From positions 1 through 64,000 of the forward strand of contig CAAEUX010000061.1 in NCBI GenBank assembly GCA_900759335.1: a stretch of DNA of 64,000 nucleotides, read 5' to 3'. Positions 8,627-17,535 of the stretch are shown here, piece by piece (within the stretch, counting starts at the first letter, position 1; each line of letters begins with the position of its first letter). The DNA comes from an uncultured Collinsella sp. Lineage in GTDB: Bacteria; Actinomycetota; Coriobacteriia; Coriobacteriales; Coriobacteriaceae. The position numbers and the translations under genes are program-made. The notes under the pieces were generated by a model that was not told the origin of the DNA, ran no database searches, and worked only from the letters and a program-made list of their open reading frames with translations.

Positions 8627-9874
8627 ATGGAACAGAGAGTTGCAATCACCGGCATCGGTGCCGTGTCGCCGCTCGGCAACACCGCGCTTGCCACCTGGGC
8701 GGCCATGTGCGCCGGCACGTGCGGCATCGGCCCGATCACGCACTTCGATACCGATGCGTTTGCCGTTAAGGTGGCAGCCGAGGTCAAGGGCTTTGACGGC
8801 AACGAGTACTTTGGCAAGCGTGACGCCAAGCATCTCGACCCCTGCGTTCAGTTTGCGATGGCGGCTTCGGACGAAGCCATGCACGATGCGGGCTTTGATG
8901 TCGAAGGCGCCATCGATCGCGAGCGCCTGGGCGTCTACGTGGGCTCGGGCGTGGGCGGCATGACGACGCTCGTCGACAACGTCCATACGATTGCCGAACG
9001 TGGGCCCCGCCGCGCATCGCCCTATATGATCGCGATGATGATCCCCAACATGGCATCGGGCAATATCGCAATCCGCCACAAGGCAAAGGGCCCGACCCTG
9101 CCCGTGGTGACCGCGTGCGCAACCTCGGCCCATGCGGTGGGCGAGGCGTTCCGCGCCATCAAGCACGGCTATGCCGATGCAATCCTGGCCGGCGGCGCCG
9201 AGGCCGCAATTATCCCCGATGCCGTTGCAGGCTTTACGTCCTGCCGCGCATTGACCACCAACCCCGATCCCGCGACGGCTTGCCGCCCGTTCGATGCAGA
9301 CCGCGACGGCTTTGTGATGGGCGAGGGCGCCTGCGTGCTCGTGCTCGAGGGTATGGAGCACGCACAGGCCCGCGATGCGCACATTTACGCCGAGGTCGTG
9401 GGCTACGGCAACACCGATGACGCCTACCACATCACGAGTCCCGACCCGGACGCGGCAGGTATCGCCCGTGCGATATCGCTGGCGGTGGCCGAGGGCGACG
9501 TTAAGCCTTCTGAGGGCCTCTACATCAACGCTCACGGCACCTCGACCAAACTCAACGATTCGTCCGAGACGGCGGGCATCAAGCGAGCGCTCGGCGAGGA
9601 TGCGGCGCGCGCCGCGCACGTCTCGTCGACCAAGTCGATGACCGGCCATATGATCGGTGCCACGGGCGCCATCGAGGTCATGGCCTGCGCCATGGCGCTC
9701 GAGCAGGGCGTGGTACCCCCGACCATTAACTATCGCACGCCCGATCCCGCCTGCGATCTTGACTACACGCCCAATCGCGCGGTTCGCGCCGACCTTACCT
9801 GGGCGCTTTCGACCAACCTGGGCTTTGGCGGGCACAACGCCGCCATCGCGCTGCGTAGATATACGAGGAGCTAG
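8627..9874 (+). CDS. fabF: 3-oxoacyl-ACP synthase II
   Basis: Protein of 415 aa from ATG 8627, six bases after GAGGAG; ATG 8624 is also possible. It is the elongating KAS II. The catalytic Cys164 is in VVTACATSAHA, with the two His in NAHGTST and KSMTGHMIGATG. No separate fabB or fabA is present in this operon, so the source of unsaturated chains is not visible here. Confidence 0.95.
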   Translation: MEQRVAITGIGAVSPLGNTALATWAAMCAGTCGIGPITHFDTDAFAVKVAAEVKGFDGNEYFGKRDAKHLDPCVQFAMAASDEAMHDAGFDVEGAIDRERLGVYVGSGVGGMTTLVDNVHTIAERGPRRASPYMIAMMIPNMASGNIAIRHKAKGPTLPVVTACATSAHAVGEAFRAIKHGYADAILAGGAEAAIIPDAVAGFTSCRALTTNPDPATACRPFDADRDGFVMGEGACVLVLEGMEHAQARDAHIYAEVVGYGNTDDAYHITSPDPDAAGIARAISLAVAEGDVKPSEGLYINAHGTSTKLNDSSETAGIKRALGEDAARAAHVSSTKSMTGHMIGATGAIEVMACAMALEQGVVPPTINYRTPDPACDLDYTPNRAVRADLTWALSTNLGFGGHNAAIALRRYTRS

Positions 9875-9877
9875 AGC

Positions 9878-10354
9878 ATGGATTCCAAAAGACTTGCCGA
9901 GATAGCCGATGTGATGGAGGACCGCGGCCTCACGCGCGTGCGTGTTGAGGAGCCCGATGGCACCGCGGTCGAGCTCGAGCGCGCGAGTGCGGCGCAGCCG
10001 GTTGCCGTGCCCATGCCTATGCCGAGTGCCGTGACTGCTCCGGCGGTGGCCCCTGTCGCCATGCCCGCTGCCGCGCCAGAACCCGCCGCGCAGACACCTG
10101 TCGCCGCACCGGAGCCCAAGGGCACCGAGGTGACCGCTCCCATGGTCGGCGTTTTCTATGCTGCCCCGGCGCCGGGCGACGAGCCGTTTGTGCACGTGGG
10201 CTCCAAGGTCAAGGCCGGCGAGACGCTCTGCATCATCGAGGCCATGAAGGTTCTCAACGAGGTGACGGCAGAGGCGGATGGCGAGGTGCTCGAGATCTGC
10301 GTGGCCGACGGCGACCTCGTGGAGTTCGGCAGCTGCCTCATGAGGATCGGGTAG
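9878..10354 (+). CDS. accB: acetyl-CoA carboxylase biotin carboxyl carrier protein
   Basis: Protein of 158 aa. An N-terminal helical part is followed by an Ala/Pro/Met/Val-rich linker (about residues 38-80) and a biotinyl domain. Biotin attaches at Lys124 in IIEAMKVLNEV. The domain and position next to accC and accDA identify the carrier. It starts three bases after fabF, so expression is coupled. BirA, divergently encoded, is the expected modifying enzyme. Confidence 0.95.
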   Translation: MDSKRLAEIADVMEDRGLTRVRVEEPDGTAVELERASAAQPVAVPMPMPSAVTAPAVAPVAMPAAAPEPAAQTPVAAPEPKGTEVTAPMVGVFYAAPAPGDEPFVHVGSKVKAGETLCIIEAMKVLNEVTAEADGEVLEICVADGDLVEFGSCLMRIG

Positions 10355-10363
10355 GTGATATCC

Positions 10364-10786
10364 ATGAACAAAGAAGAGCTTAAAGAACTGTTACCGCATC
10401 GCGAGCCGATGCTTTTGCTCGACGAAGCCGAGCTGGTGGGCGACGAGGCCCACGGCAAGATCACGATTACGGGCGACGAGTACTTTTTGCAGGGGCATTT
10501 TCCGGGAAACCCGGTCGTCCCCGGCGTGATTCAGTGCGAGATGCTCGCCCAGAACTGCTGCGTGCTGCTGATGGGCGATGAGGAGGCGCGCGGCGCGACG
10601 CCGTTCTACACGAGTCTGGACAAGGTGCGCTTTAAGCGTCCGGTGCGCCCGGGCGACACGGTGGATCTGGTGTGCTCCATCACGCGTGCACGCGGGCCGT
10701 TCCGCTTTGCGACGGGTACTGCGAGCGTCAACGGTGAGGTTTGCTGCCGCGCCGATATGTCTTTTGCACTCATGCACGAAAGTTAA
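10364..10786 (+). CDS. fabZ: 3-hydroxyacyl-ACP dehydratase
   Basis: Protein of 140 aa from ATG 10364; a GTG at 10355 directly after accB is the alternative. The catalytic His is in GHFPGNPVVPGV, followed by the Glu of IQCEMLAQ. FabZ removes water to give trans-2-enoyl-ACP. Its place between accB and accC is unusual in the exact order, but all partners are in the same operon. Confidence 0.94.
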   Translation: MNKEELKELLPHREPMLLLDEAELVGDEAHGKITITGDEYFLQGHFPGNPVVPGVIQCEMLAQNCCVLLMGDEEARGATPFYTSLDKVRFKRPVRPGDTVDLVCSITRARGPFRFATGTASVNGEVCCRADMSFALMHES

Positions 10787-10796
10787 GGAAGGCTTC

Positions 10797-12140
10797 ATGT
10801 TCGACAAAGTGCTCATCGCCAACCGCGGCGAAGTCGCGGTCCGTGTTATCCGCGCGTGCCGCGATATGGGCATCAAGACCGTCGCCGTTTATTCCACGGC
10901 CGATGCGGACGCGCTGCACGTGCAGCTTGCCGACGAGGCGTATTGCATCGGCGGCCCGCGTCTTGCCGAGAGCTACCTCAACGACGATGCCGTGCTCACC
11001 TGTGCCGTAAAGTCGGGAGCCAAGGCAATTCATCCCGGCTATGGTTTCTTTTCCGAGAAGGCGAGCTTCGTGCGCGACTGCGACAAGTATGGCCTGGCGT
11101 TTGTCGGTCCTTCGGCCGAGGTGATCGACAGCATGGGCGACAAGGACGCCGCACGCCGAACGGCTGCCGCGGCGGGCGTGCCCATCGTGCCGGGCTGCGA
11201 TTTGCTCAAAAGCCCCGAGGAGGCGACGGCCGAGGCCGAGCGCATTGGCTGCCCCGTGCTTATTAAGGCGCGTGCAGGAGGTGGCGGTCGCGGCATTCGC
11301 AAGGTCGAGCGCGTGGAAGATGCGGCAAAGGCCTTTATTGAAGCGCGTGCCGAGGGAGAGGCCGTTTTTGGCGACGGCGAGTGCTACATGGAGAAGTTCG
11401 TCGCGCCGGCGCACCACGTCGAGGTGCAGATTATGGCCGATAAGCAGGGTCATGTGTTTTCGCTCGGCGAGCGCGAGTGCTCGGTGCAGCGCCGCAACCA
11501 AAAGCTGATCGAGGAGAGCCCCGCGCCGTGCCTCGACGGACACGACGACATTCGTGCCCGCATGCACAAGGCCGCACGCGACCTGGCTCGTGCCGTCGGC
11601 TACGAAGGAGCCGGTACCATCGAGTTCCTGTATTCGGACGACGGCAATTTCTACTTTATGGAAATGAACACGCGCTTGCAGGTGGAGCATCCGGTTACGG
11701 AGTTTGTGACCGATACCGACCTGGTCAAGTGGCAGCTGCGCGTGGCAGCCGGCCAGCCTCTGCCCTTTGAGCAGGAGGACATGCCGGTCCGCAACCACGC
11801 CATGGAGTGCCGCATCAATGCCGAGACGCCGGACTTTCTGCCGTCATGCGGAACGGTCACCGCGTTGCGTGTGCCGGGTGGTCCGCGCGTGCGCTGGGAT
11901 TCCGCCATGTTTACCGGTGCGACAGTTCCGCCGTACTACGACTCCATGCTCGGCAAGCTCATCGTGTGTGCGCCCACGCGTGACGGCGCCATTCGCAAGA
12001 TGCGCTCGGCCCTGGGCGAGCTCGTGATTGAGGGCGTGAGCGAAAACAGCGAGCTTCAGCTCGACGTGCTGGCAAACGACGAGTTCTTGTCGGGCATGTA
12101 TCACACCGATCTGATGGGGCATCTCTATGCTGATGAATAG
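10797..12140 (+). CDS. accC: acetyl-CoA carboxylase biotin carboxylase subunit
   Basis: Protein of 447 aa. It opens MFDKVLIANRGEVAVRVIRA. The ATP-grasp glycine loop is KARAGGGGRGIRKV, and the active site segments FMEMNTRLQVEHPVTE and MECRINAE are intact. It carboxylates the AccB-bound biotin. AAGGAAGG precedes ATG 10797; the open frame extends further upstream but without family similarity. The 3' end overlaps accDA by 14 bp. Confidence 0.95.
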   Translation: MFDKVLIANRGEVAVRVIRACRDMGIKTVAVYSTADADALHVQLADEAYCIGGPRLAESYLNDDAVLTCAVKSGAKAIHPGYGFFSEKASFVRDCDKYGLAFVGPSAEVIDSMGDKDAARRTAAAAGVPIVPGCDLLKSPEEATAEAERIGCPVLIKARAGGGGRGIRKVERVEDAAKAFIEARAEGEAVFGDGECYMEKFVAPAHHVEVQIMADKQGHVFSLGERECSVQRRNQKLIEESPAPCLDGHDDIRARMHKAARDLARAVGYEGAGTIEFLYSDDGNFYFMEMNTRLQVEHPVTEFVTDTDLVKWQLRVAAGQPLPFEQEDMPVRNHAMECRINAETPDFLPSCGTVTALRVPGGPRVRWDSAMFTGATVPPYYDSMLGKLIVCAPTRDGAIRKMRSALGELVIEGVSENSELQLDVLANDEFLSGMYHTDLMGHLYADE

Positions 12141-13851
12141 AAAAGCGAAGACGGTCAATGTCCTTGAGGGGCCGATAACCGAGTCGTGCGCCGAGTTTCC
12201 CGCGCGCCACGTGTTTATCAAGTGCCCGGAGTGCCGCCGTGTGATCGATGAGGCACGCCTACACGACAACCTCGAGGTCTGCCCTCGTTGCGGCAAACAC
12301 TTCCGCGTGAGCGGTCGCACGCGCATGCGCATGACGGTCGACGAGGGCACGTTTGAGGAATGGGATGCTAATCTGGCGTCGGAGGACTTCCTCTCGTTTC
12401 CCGGCTATGCCGACAAGCTCAAGAGCGTGAGCGAGCGTTCGGGCGAGCGCGACGCCGTTGTGTGCGGCAGGGGCAAAATCTGCGGTTGCGATACCGCGTT
12501 CTTCTTTATGGACGCCAACTTTATGATGGGCTCGATGGGTTCCGTGGTGGGCGAGAAGATCTGTCGCACATTTGAGCGTGCGACCGAGCTGGGATTGCCA
12601 GTTGTCGGCTTTACCGTTTCGGGCGGTGCGCGCATGCAAGAGGGCGTGACATCGCTTATGCAGATGGCCAAGATTTCTGCGGCGGTTAGGCGCCACAGCG
12701 AGGCGGGCGGCCTGTATATCACGGTGCTCACCGACCCCACGACCGGAGGCGTAACCGCGAGCTTCGCCATGGAGGGCGACATTATCCTGGCCGAGCCCGA
12801 TGCCCTGACGGCATTTGCCGGCCCGCGCGTGATCGAGCAGAACATGCACAAGCGTCTGCCCAAGGGATTCCAGCGCTCCGAGTTTTTGCTGGAGCACGGC
12901 TTTTGCGATGCCGTTGTTCCGCGCGGCGAGATTGCGCTCACGGTAGGCGAGCTGCTGGCGCTGCACGAAGGGCACGCGCCCGGCTTGGGGGCACCGCATG
13001 AGATCGTGCATACGGGTCGCCGCGGCAAAAAGCTGGGGCACTTGTTCAAGCGCGCGGCGGCGCCAAAAACCGCGCTCGAGATTGTCAAGCAGACCCGCTC
13101 GGCAGATCGCGCCACGGCGGGCGAGGTGATCTCGCTGGGCCTGGATGGATTTGTGGAGCTGCACGGCGACCGTTACTTTGGCGACGACGCCGCTGTGGTG
13201 GCTGGCATTGGCTGGAAGGACGGGCGCCCCGTAACGGTCATCGCCATCGAGCGCGGCACCACGACCAAAGAGCGTATGCGCCGCAACTTTGGCATGGCGC
13301 ATCCCGAGGGCTACCGTAAAGCGCGTCGCCTGATGCGCCAAGCCGAAAAGTTTGGTCGGCCGGTTCTGTGCCTGGTCGATACTTCGGGCGCGTTTTGCGG
13401 CATCGGTGCCGAGGAACGCGGTCAGGGCGAGGCTATCGCCCAGAATCTCATGGAGATGAGCGGCCTTAAGACGCCGATTGTCTCGGTGGTAACAGGCGAG
13501 GGCGGCTCTGGTGGCGCGCTGGCGCTGTCCGTGGCCGACCGCATCCTGATGCTCTCGAGCTCGGCCTATTCGGTCGTGAGCCCCGAGGCCTGTGCGTCGA
13601 TTCTGTGGAAGGATACCGAGCGCGCGAATGAGGCCGCCGAGGCGCTTAAGCTCACGGCTCCCGATCTGTTGGCGCTCGGTATCATCGACGGCATTGTTGA
13701 CGATAGGGGTCTGTCGCATGAGGAGATCGCCGGCGCCGTCATGTCCTCGGCATTTGATGCCTTCGATACGCTTGGGCGGCTCGACGACGCGACCCTCACA
13801 AACCTCCGCTACGAAAAGTACCGCGCAATCGGTCAGTATCGCACGATGTGA
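12127..13851 (+). CDS. accDA: fused acetyl-CoA carboxylase carboxyltransferase beta-alpha (AccD-AccA)
   Basis: Protein of 574 aa that joins both carboxyltransferase subunits. Residues about 1-290 are AccD-like and start with a four-Cys zinc ribbon (CPEC...CPRC, near residues 35-58) and the oxyanion segment GGARMQEG. Residues about 310-574 are AccA-like, with ERGTTTKERMRRNFGMAHPEGY and a second glycine pair GEGGSGGALA. E. coli has two separate genes. It transfers the carboxyl group from biotin to acetyl-CoA, giving malonyl-CoA. It is the last gene of the fab operon. Confidence 0.93.
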   Translation: MLMNRKAKTVNVLEGPITESCAEFPARHVFIKCPECRRVIDEARLHDNLEVCPRCGKHFRVSGRTRMRMTVDEGTFEEWDANLASEDFLSFPGYADKLKSVSERSGERDAVVCGRGKICGCDTAFFFMDANFMMGSMGSVVGEKICRTFERATELGLPVVGFTVSGGARMQEGVTSLMQMAKISAAVRRHSEAGGLYITVLTDPTTGGVTASFAMEGDIILAEPDALTAFAGPRVIEQNMHKRLPKGFQRSEFLLEHGFCDAVVPRGEIALTVGELLALHEGHAPGLGAPHEIVHTGRRGKKLGHLFKRAAAPKTALEIVKQTRSADRATAGEVISLGLDGFVELHGDRYFGDDAAVVAGIGWKDGRPVTVIAIERGTTTKERMRRNFGMAHPEGYRKARRLMRQAEKFGRPVLCLVDTSGAFCGIGAEERGQGEAIAQNLMEMSGLKTPIVSVVTGEGGSGGALALSVADRILMLSSSAYSVVSPEACASILWKDTERANEAAEALKLTAPDLLALGIIDGIVDDRGLSHEEIAGAVMSSAFDAFDTLGRLDDATLTNLRYEKYRAIGQYRTM

Positions 13852-13867
13852 CAAAGGGACAGTCCGC

Positions 13868-15106
13868 ATGTCACATTGGGAAAGGGTTCCTGTGTCACAA
13901 GTTTCTAACACCTCGTTTACAACGACGGTCTCATCAAACGCCATGGCTGTGGTGGATTATCTGTCCAAAAGCATGATGTCGGCGCTGCCGTTTATTGTCT
14001 GCGCGGCGTTGTTCCGCACCGTCGCCGTCATTATGGGCGAAGGCATGCTGGGCCTGTGGTCTGCCGATTCCGATATCTATCGCCTGTTCTACAGTTGGCT
14101 CTATAACGCCGGTTACTACTTTTTGCCCATTTATCTTGGTTGGGCGGCCGCCCGCCAGCTCGGTTGCTCGGAGCAGCTGGGCATGATGCTGGGCGGCGTA
14201 TTGATTGCGCCCGATCTGCTTAAGCTCGTCGATGCCGCATCGACGACGGGGGCATCGATGACTTCCGTGTATGGCCTGCTTCCCGCGCCGGTCAACGATT
14301 ACACGACGACTGTTATTCCGATTCTCATCTCGGTACCCGTGCTTTGGCAAGTGGAGTGTTTCTTTCAGCGCGTTATCCCTAAGGCCGTGGCGTTTTCGTT
14401 TGTTCCGTTTGCGACCATGCTTGTTATGGTTCCGGTTTCGCTGTGTATTACGGCGCCGGCGGGCAGCTATTTGGGCATGCTGTTGGGCCAGCTTATGTTT
14501 ATGCTTGGCAATTCCGGTGGCATCGTGTCGCTGTTCACGCTCATGGGGCTTGCCGCGGGCTGGGAGTTCCTTAAGATCGCGGGCGTCAGCAACGTTGTCC
14601 TATCGCTCGCCTATGCGCAGTTTATGAGTGTGGGAACGGATTCGTGCATCCTGATCGCCGCGACGATGGCAACGTTTGCCGTTTGGGGCATGCCCTTCGG
14701 CGCGTCGCTCCGCGTTGCGGATAAGGACGAGAAGACGCTCATGCTGGGCTATTCAATCTCGGGTGTTCTTGGCGGCGTAAGCGAGCCGGCGCTGTACGGT
14801 TGCGGCTTTAAATATGGCAGGTGCCTGACGTGCATGGCCATTGGCGGCGCCGTCGGAGGCCTTGTTGCGGCCGTGGGCCACGTTACGGCCTATACCATCG
14901 GCATGACGAATGTCCTCATGGTCATTGGCTTTGCCACGGGCGGCATCCCGAACCTGCTGTGGTGCTGCGCTGCCAGCGGTACGGCATTTGCGGTGTCTGC
15001 GGCGCTGAGCTACTGCTTTGGCGTGGTGCCGGCGAAGGGACAGGCGACGGGGGACGGAGGCGATTCGCCCGAAACAGTGGCGAGCGCTGCTGAAGTAAGC
15101 GCATAA
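13868..15106 (+). CDS. PTS EIIC-like membrane protein
   Basis: Protein of about 412 aa, mostly hydrophobic with around ten membrane segments. The motif GVSEPALYG near residue 300 matches the G-I/V-x-EP-x-x-Y/F-G sugar-binding signature of glucose/sucrose-family IIC domains. There is no IIB or IIA domain and no such gene alongside, so phosphorylation would need partners encoded elsewhere. The start is uncertain: ATG 13868 lies inside a small hairpin (ATGTGAC/GTCACAT, 13846-13876), and GTG 13892 with AAAGGG five bases upstream is a good alternative. The substrate is unknown. Confidence 0.75.
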   Translation: MSHWERVPVSQVSNTSFTTTVSSNAMAVVDYLSKSMMSALPFIVCAALFRTVAVIMGEGMLGLWSADSDIYRLFYSWLYNAGYYFLPIYLGWAAARQLGCSEQLGMMLGGVLIAPDLLKLVDAASTTGASMTSVYGLLPAPVNDYTTTVIPILISVPVLWQVECFFQRVIPKAVAFSFVPFATMLVMVPVSLCITAPAGSYLGMLLGQLMFMLGNSGGIVSLFTLMGLAAGWEFLKIAGVSNVVLSLAYAQFMSVGTDSCILIAATMATFAVWGMPFGASLRVADKDEKTLMLGYSISGVLGGVSEPALYGCGFKYGRCLTCMAIGGAVGGLVAAVGHVTAYTIGMTNVLMVIGFATGGIPNLLWCCAASGTAFAVSAALSYCFGVVPAKGQATGDGGDSPETVASAAEVSA

Positions 15107-15144
15107 ACCTGTGCGACAAAAGGACGATCCCTTTGTCGTGTTCC

Positions 15145-15177
15145 AAGGCCGTGGCTCGTGTGGGCTGCGGCCTTTTG
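15145..15177 (+). terminator. putative terminator
   Basis: AAGGCCG (15145-15151) pairs with CGGCCTT (15168-15174), with additional weak inner pairing and a TTTT tail. It lies 40 bp after the EIIC-like gene and before the cation transporter. Confidence 0.6.
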
Positions 15178-15255
15178 TATCTTGAGGACAAAGTGGCTAC
15201 ACTACAATCCGTTTGAGCAATAGATATATAGGTAGTACCGTGGGGGCGGATGTAG

Positions 15256-16410
15256 ATGGTCGAGTGGATTGTTGGGCGCGCACAGGGCGATCGTGCGCGT
15301 GTGGGCACGTTAGCGGGCATGGTGTGTATTGTCGCCAATGTTGCGCTTTGTGCTGCGAAGGGTGCAATTGGTGTGGTTTCGGGATCGGTTTCGATTGTTG
15401 CGGATGCCATGAACAACCTGTCCGATGCCAGCTCGAATATCGTGAGCGTGCTGGGCTTTAAGCTGGCGAGCAAGCCGGCCGACCCCGAGCATCCTTACGG
15501 CCACGGTCGCTACGAGTATCTCTCGGGTCTGGTCGTGGCGGCACTCGTGCTGCTGATTGGCGTTGAGCTGGTGAAGTCCTCGGTCGAGCGCGTCATCCAC
15601 CCCGAACCTGTCGAGTTCTCGCTTGCCCTGGTGGCAGTTCTAGTGCTTTCGATGGTCGTAAAGCTCTGGATGGCGGCCCTCAACCAAAAGCTCGGCGACC
15701 GTATCGAGTCCGAGACACTGCATGCGACGGCTCAGGATTCCAAGAACGATGTCCTTGCCACGGGTGCCGTGCTGGCGTGCGCAGTTGTTTCGCAGGTGAC
15801 GGGCATCAATCTTGACGCTTGGGTCGGCCTTGCCGTTGGTGCCTATATTGGCTGGAGCGGTTTTGAACTCATCCAGGATACGGTGAGCCCGCTTTTGGGC
15901 CAGACGCCCGATCCTAAGCTGGTCAAGCACATTCGAGACAAGATCATGAGCTATCCCGGCGTTTTGGGCGTTCACGATTTGATGGTTCACGACTACGGCC
16001 CGGGCAGGAAGTTCGCAAGCGCTCACGCCGAGATGGCGGCCGAAGCCAGCCCGATGGAAAGTCACGACACGCTCGACAATATTGAGCAGGCGTTTAGGAA
16101 CGAAGACGGCATGATTGTCACGCTCCATTACGACCCCATCGTGACCGACGACCCCAAGGTGGCGAGCATGCGTTTACGCATTAACGCAATGGCTCAGGAG
16201 ATCGATAGCCGCCTTTCGATTCACGACCTTCGCTGCGTGCCGGGTCCTACGCACACCAACGTGATCTTTGACTGCGTGCGTCCCTCAGATCTGCAGATGA
16301 GTGCCGAAGACGTAAAGCACGCGCTGGCACAACGAGTCGAATCGGAATACCCCAAGTCGATTGCCAAGATTACGATCGACGAAGACTACGTAGGCCATAC
16401 CCACGAGTAG
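15256..16410 (+). CDS. cation diffusion facilitator family transporter
   Basis: Protein of 384 aa. Six membrane segments occupy about residues 15-215. Metal-site motifs are VADAMNNLSDASS in helix 2, HPYGHGRYEYLSG after it, and TAQDSKNDVLATG in helix 5. The C-terminal half is a cytoplasmic ferredoxin-like domain, here extended to about 170 aa. Family members export Zn, Mn, Fe or Cd in exchange for protons; the metal cannot be fixed from sequence. It appears to be transcribed separately. Confidence 0.88.
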   Translation: MVEWIVGRAQGDRARVGTLAGMVCIVANVALCAAKGAIGVVSGSVSIVADAMNNLSDASSNIVSVLGFKLASKPADPEHPYGHGRYEYLSGLVVAALVLLIGVELVKSSVERVIHPEPVEFSLALVAVLVLSMVVKLWMAALNQKLGDRIESETLHATAQDSKNDVLATGAVLACAVVSQVTGINLDAWVGLAVGAYIGWSGFELIQDTVSPLLGQTPDPKLVKHIRDKIMSYPGVLGVHDLMVHDYGPGRKFASAHAEMAAEASPMESHDTLDNIEQAFRNEDGMIVTLHYDPIVTDDPKVASMRLRINAMAQEIDSRLSIHDLRCVPGPTHTNVIFDCVRPSDLQMSAEDVKHALAQRVESEYPKSIAKITIDEDYVGHTHE

Positions 16411-16449
16411 GGCTGCGCCGGTAAAGCAAGTTATACAGAAGGGGAGAAT

Positions 16450-17076
16450 ATGAAGAGGCTGTATCTGCTCCGCCACGGCCAGACAGAATTCAACGTTAAA
16501 AAGCTCGTCCAGGGTCGCTGCGATTCACCGCTCACCGATTTGGGCCGTCAGCAAGCCGGGATGGCAGCCGCATGGCTCAAAGCCCACAACGTCGTTCCCG
16601 ACAAAGTGGCCTCATCACCCTTAGGCCGAGCCATGGACACAGCTCAGCGCGTCGCATGCGAGCTCCTCGGCCCGGACGCAGCAGTCGAGCCCTGCGAAGG
16701 CATCATCGAGCGCTGCTATGGAACCTTCGAGGAAGGCCCGCACGACGCGCTGCCCACCGACGTCTGGGATCCAGGCGAAGATCTGGTCCCCTTTGGAGGA
16801 GAGGGAAGCAAAGCGTTGCAAGAACGCATGGTAGCCACCCTCACCAATCTCATGAGCGCCGATGGTATCGAAACCCTCCTAGCAGTAAGCCACGGCAGCG
16901 CCAGCCGCCAATTCATCAAAGCTGCAGCCCCAGAGGGCTTCGAACTCCCAGCAAAACTCCCCAACTGCGCCATCATGATCTTCGATTTCGATGAGGCAAA
17001 GCCACAAGCAGAAGGCGAGCCAATGCAATGCAAGTTCACCCTCCAGCAAATAGTGGACCCCCAACAAAGTCATTAG
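16450..17076 (+). CDS. histidine phosphatase family protein (phosphoglycerate mutase-like)
   Basis: Protein of 208 aa with the phosphohistidine motif LLRHGQTEFN at residues 6-15 and the second catalytic His in AVSHGSASRQF. The set fits the branch called GpmB or cobC-like. It could be a phosphatase or a cofactor-dependent mutase; sequence alone does not decide. The ATG follows AAGGGGAG. It is downstream of the cation transporter and ends before a large inverted repeat. Confidence 0.85.
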   Translation: MKRLYLLRHGQTEFNVKKLVQGRCDSPLTDLGRQQAGMAAAWLKAHNVVPDKVASSPLGRAMDTAQRVACELLGPDAAVEPCEGIIERCYGTFEEGPHDALPTDVWDPGEDLVPFGGEGSKALQERMVATLTNLMSADGIETLLAVSHGSASRQFIKAAAPEGFELPAKLPNCAIMIFDFDEAKPQAEGEPMQCKFTLQQIVDPQQSH

Positions 17077-17111
17077 CCTGAGCGAGCAAGGTTTAGCAGA
17101 CATCAACGTGG

Positions 17112-17276
17112 CGTTCCCAGTGTGCGGCGGAGGGGGCGGGCCTGAGACATATTAAGGTTGTCGCGAGTTCCGCACGAACAGGAGAGCACTTAATGTGCTC
17201 TCCGTCGTGAGCAGGACTGTAGAGCAGCAACCTTAATATGTCTCAGGCCCGCCCCCTCCGCCGCACACTGGGAACG
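17112..17276. repeat. 49-bp perfect inverted repeat with nested hairpin
   Basis: Bases 17112-17160 are the exact reverse complement of 17228-17276. The 67-nt centre contains a further 9-bp hairpin, GGAGAGCAC/GTGCTCTCC (17181-17203). Outside the arms, GTGGC (17107-17111) and GCCAC (17278-17282) pair again after a 2-nt offset. The arms are far longer than a terminator needs, and no T tract follows. It lies between the phosphatase gene and the S10 gene leader. It may be a MITE-like element, a cruciform or a structured RNA. Confidence 0.85.
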
Positions 17277-17327
17277 TGCCACGCACTTTACCTGCGTAAA
17301 CAATGTGAGTGAAATATGAATCTCGAT

Positions 17328-17352
17328 GGATACGCCCGCAGCCGTGTATACT
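17328..17352 (+). promoter_or_regulatory. conserved element before rplC (S10 leader)
   Basis: GGATACGCCCG, three bases, then CCGTGTATACT. An almost identical element precedes rplB (19193-19217) and a weaker one precedes rpsL (49-70). It contains a good -10 (TATACT, 17347-17352) but no good -35 at 17 bp. About 185 nt of leader follows before rplC, including a GCGTAC/GTACGC hairpin. It is either a promoter type shared by ribosomal operons or part of a regulatory leader. Confidence 0.5.
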
Positions 17353-17535
17353 AAACAGCTGTGTGAAACCAGGGGAGTATTCTGGCTGGACAAAATGCCT
17401 GCTTAATAGGGTTGTCAGGTAGTCCGGACGCAATACAAGGCTGGGGAGCACGTCGTGTAAGTAGTGGTCCTCTAGGGGCGTACGCTCGGTGGTGTACGCA
17501 TTGTCCCAAGACCACGCGAGAGTTGGGATCATATC

